From the NCBI GenBank assembly GCA_012026855.1, contig VEOV01000120.1:1-6194 (forward strand): a stretch of 6,194 nucleotides of DNA, in the 5' to 3' direction. The notes under the pieces are model-generated. The model was not told the DNA's origin. It saw nothing but the letters and a program-made list of their open reading frames with translations, and made no database searches. Shown piece by piece: positions 6,119 to 6,194 of the stretch (its first letter is position 1; the number at the start of each line of letters is the position of its first letter). This DNA comes from Geobacter sp. (lineage in GTDB: Bacteria > Desulfobacterota > Desulfuromonadia > Geobacterales > DSM-12255). Position numbers and translations under genes: made by a program.

Positions 6119-6194
6119 GCTGGAGAGCCCGACCCGAAGGCCGGAATTGTTGGAACGATCAGATTTTCAATATACTGTCACTGATATACAGTAT
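6105..6194 (+). CDS. Fourth operon gene, N-terminal 30 codons only (cut by window edge)
   Basis: ATG at 6105 opens a frame with no stop to the window edge, starting MDFIELESPTRRPELLER and continuing for 30 codons in total. It overlaps the QueC-like gene by 14 bases, is preceded by AGGAA at good spacing, and follows the same packed arrangement as the other genes, so it is probably real. The charged, soluble-looking start shows no signal peptide. I do not recognise the family from 30 residues. In known QueC-like defence operons the partners include an ATPase, a TatD nuclease (Qat) or a TGT-like enzyme (type IV CBASS), but nothing here says which, if any, this is. Confidence 0.6.
   Translation, partial: MDFIELESPTRRPELLERSDFQYTVTDIQY
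6172..6194. repeat. Inverted repeat ATACTGT-N9-ACAGTAT at the right edge
   Basis: Two perfect 7-base arms flank a 9-base spacer (6179-6187). The motif resembles an E. coli-type LexA box but the CTGT-ACAG spacing is nine rather than eight, and it sits inside the start of the fourth gene. It may be an operator, a weak hairpin or chance; the window ends exactly at the second arm. Confidence 0.3.

Noticed and set aside
3976..6194. Operon as a standard queuosine biosynthesis locus
   Set aside because: No queD, queE, queF or tgt is present, the QueC substrate motif is altered, and the other genes are not part of that pathway.

Overview
The window looks like a Gram-negative, environmental bacterium. 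The style of the large surface protein (FG-GAP/VCBS-like start, tandem CARDB domains, Ig-like repeats, LWPPN-type C-terminal domain) suggests a deltaproteobacterium such as Geobacter. That assignment is an impression from the protein style, not a proof. All recognisable genes are on the + strand, and there is no rRNA, tRNA, CRISPR array, transposase or integrase.

Left part (2-3877): the 3' portion of one very long gene for a secreted or surface-exposed multidomain protein. The reading frame is open to the left edge and no signal peptide is visible, so the true start lies upstream. Domain order is FG-GAP/VCBS-like repeats, three CARDB domains, two less clear beta-sandwich domains, a CARDB-like domain, four Ig-like repeats carrying DLAGN-type motifs, and a terminal domain with an LWPPN motif.

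Middle (3878-3975): a short AT-rich intergenic region. It holds a weak candidate promoter and a strong ribosome binding site for the next gene. No clear terminator is visible.

Right part (3976-6194, running off the edge): a tightly packed operon. (1) A 112-residue protein with a Gly/Ser-rich N-terminus. (2) A 404-residue fusion of a PfkB/ribokinase-type kinase with a nucleoside 2-deoxyribosyltransferase-like domain. (3) A 198-residue QueC-like ATP-dependent enzyme with a PP-loop and four Zn-type cysteines but an altered substrate motif. (4) The first 30 codons of a fourth gene, which overlaps the third. Genes 1/2 and 2/3 each overlap by ATGA, so they are probably translationally coupled. Base composition is more AT-rich than the adhesin-like gene, suggesting accessory origin.

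The right part is the interesting piece. A nucleoside-type kinase, an N-glycosidic-bond enzyme and a divergent QueC with a small partner protein look like a nucleotide- or 7-deazapurine-centred module. QueC-like proteins are known in antiphage systems (QatC of QatABCD, Cap9 of type IV CBASS). This operon resembles neither in full and may be an undescribed or little-described defence or nucleobase-modification system. The function is inference only.
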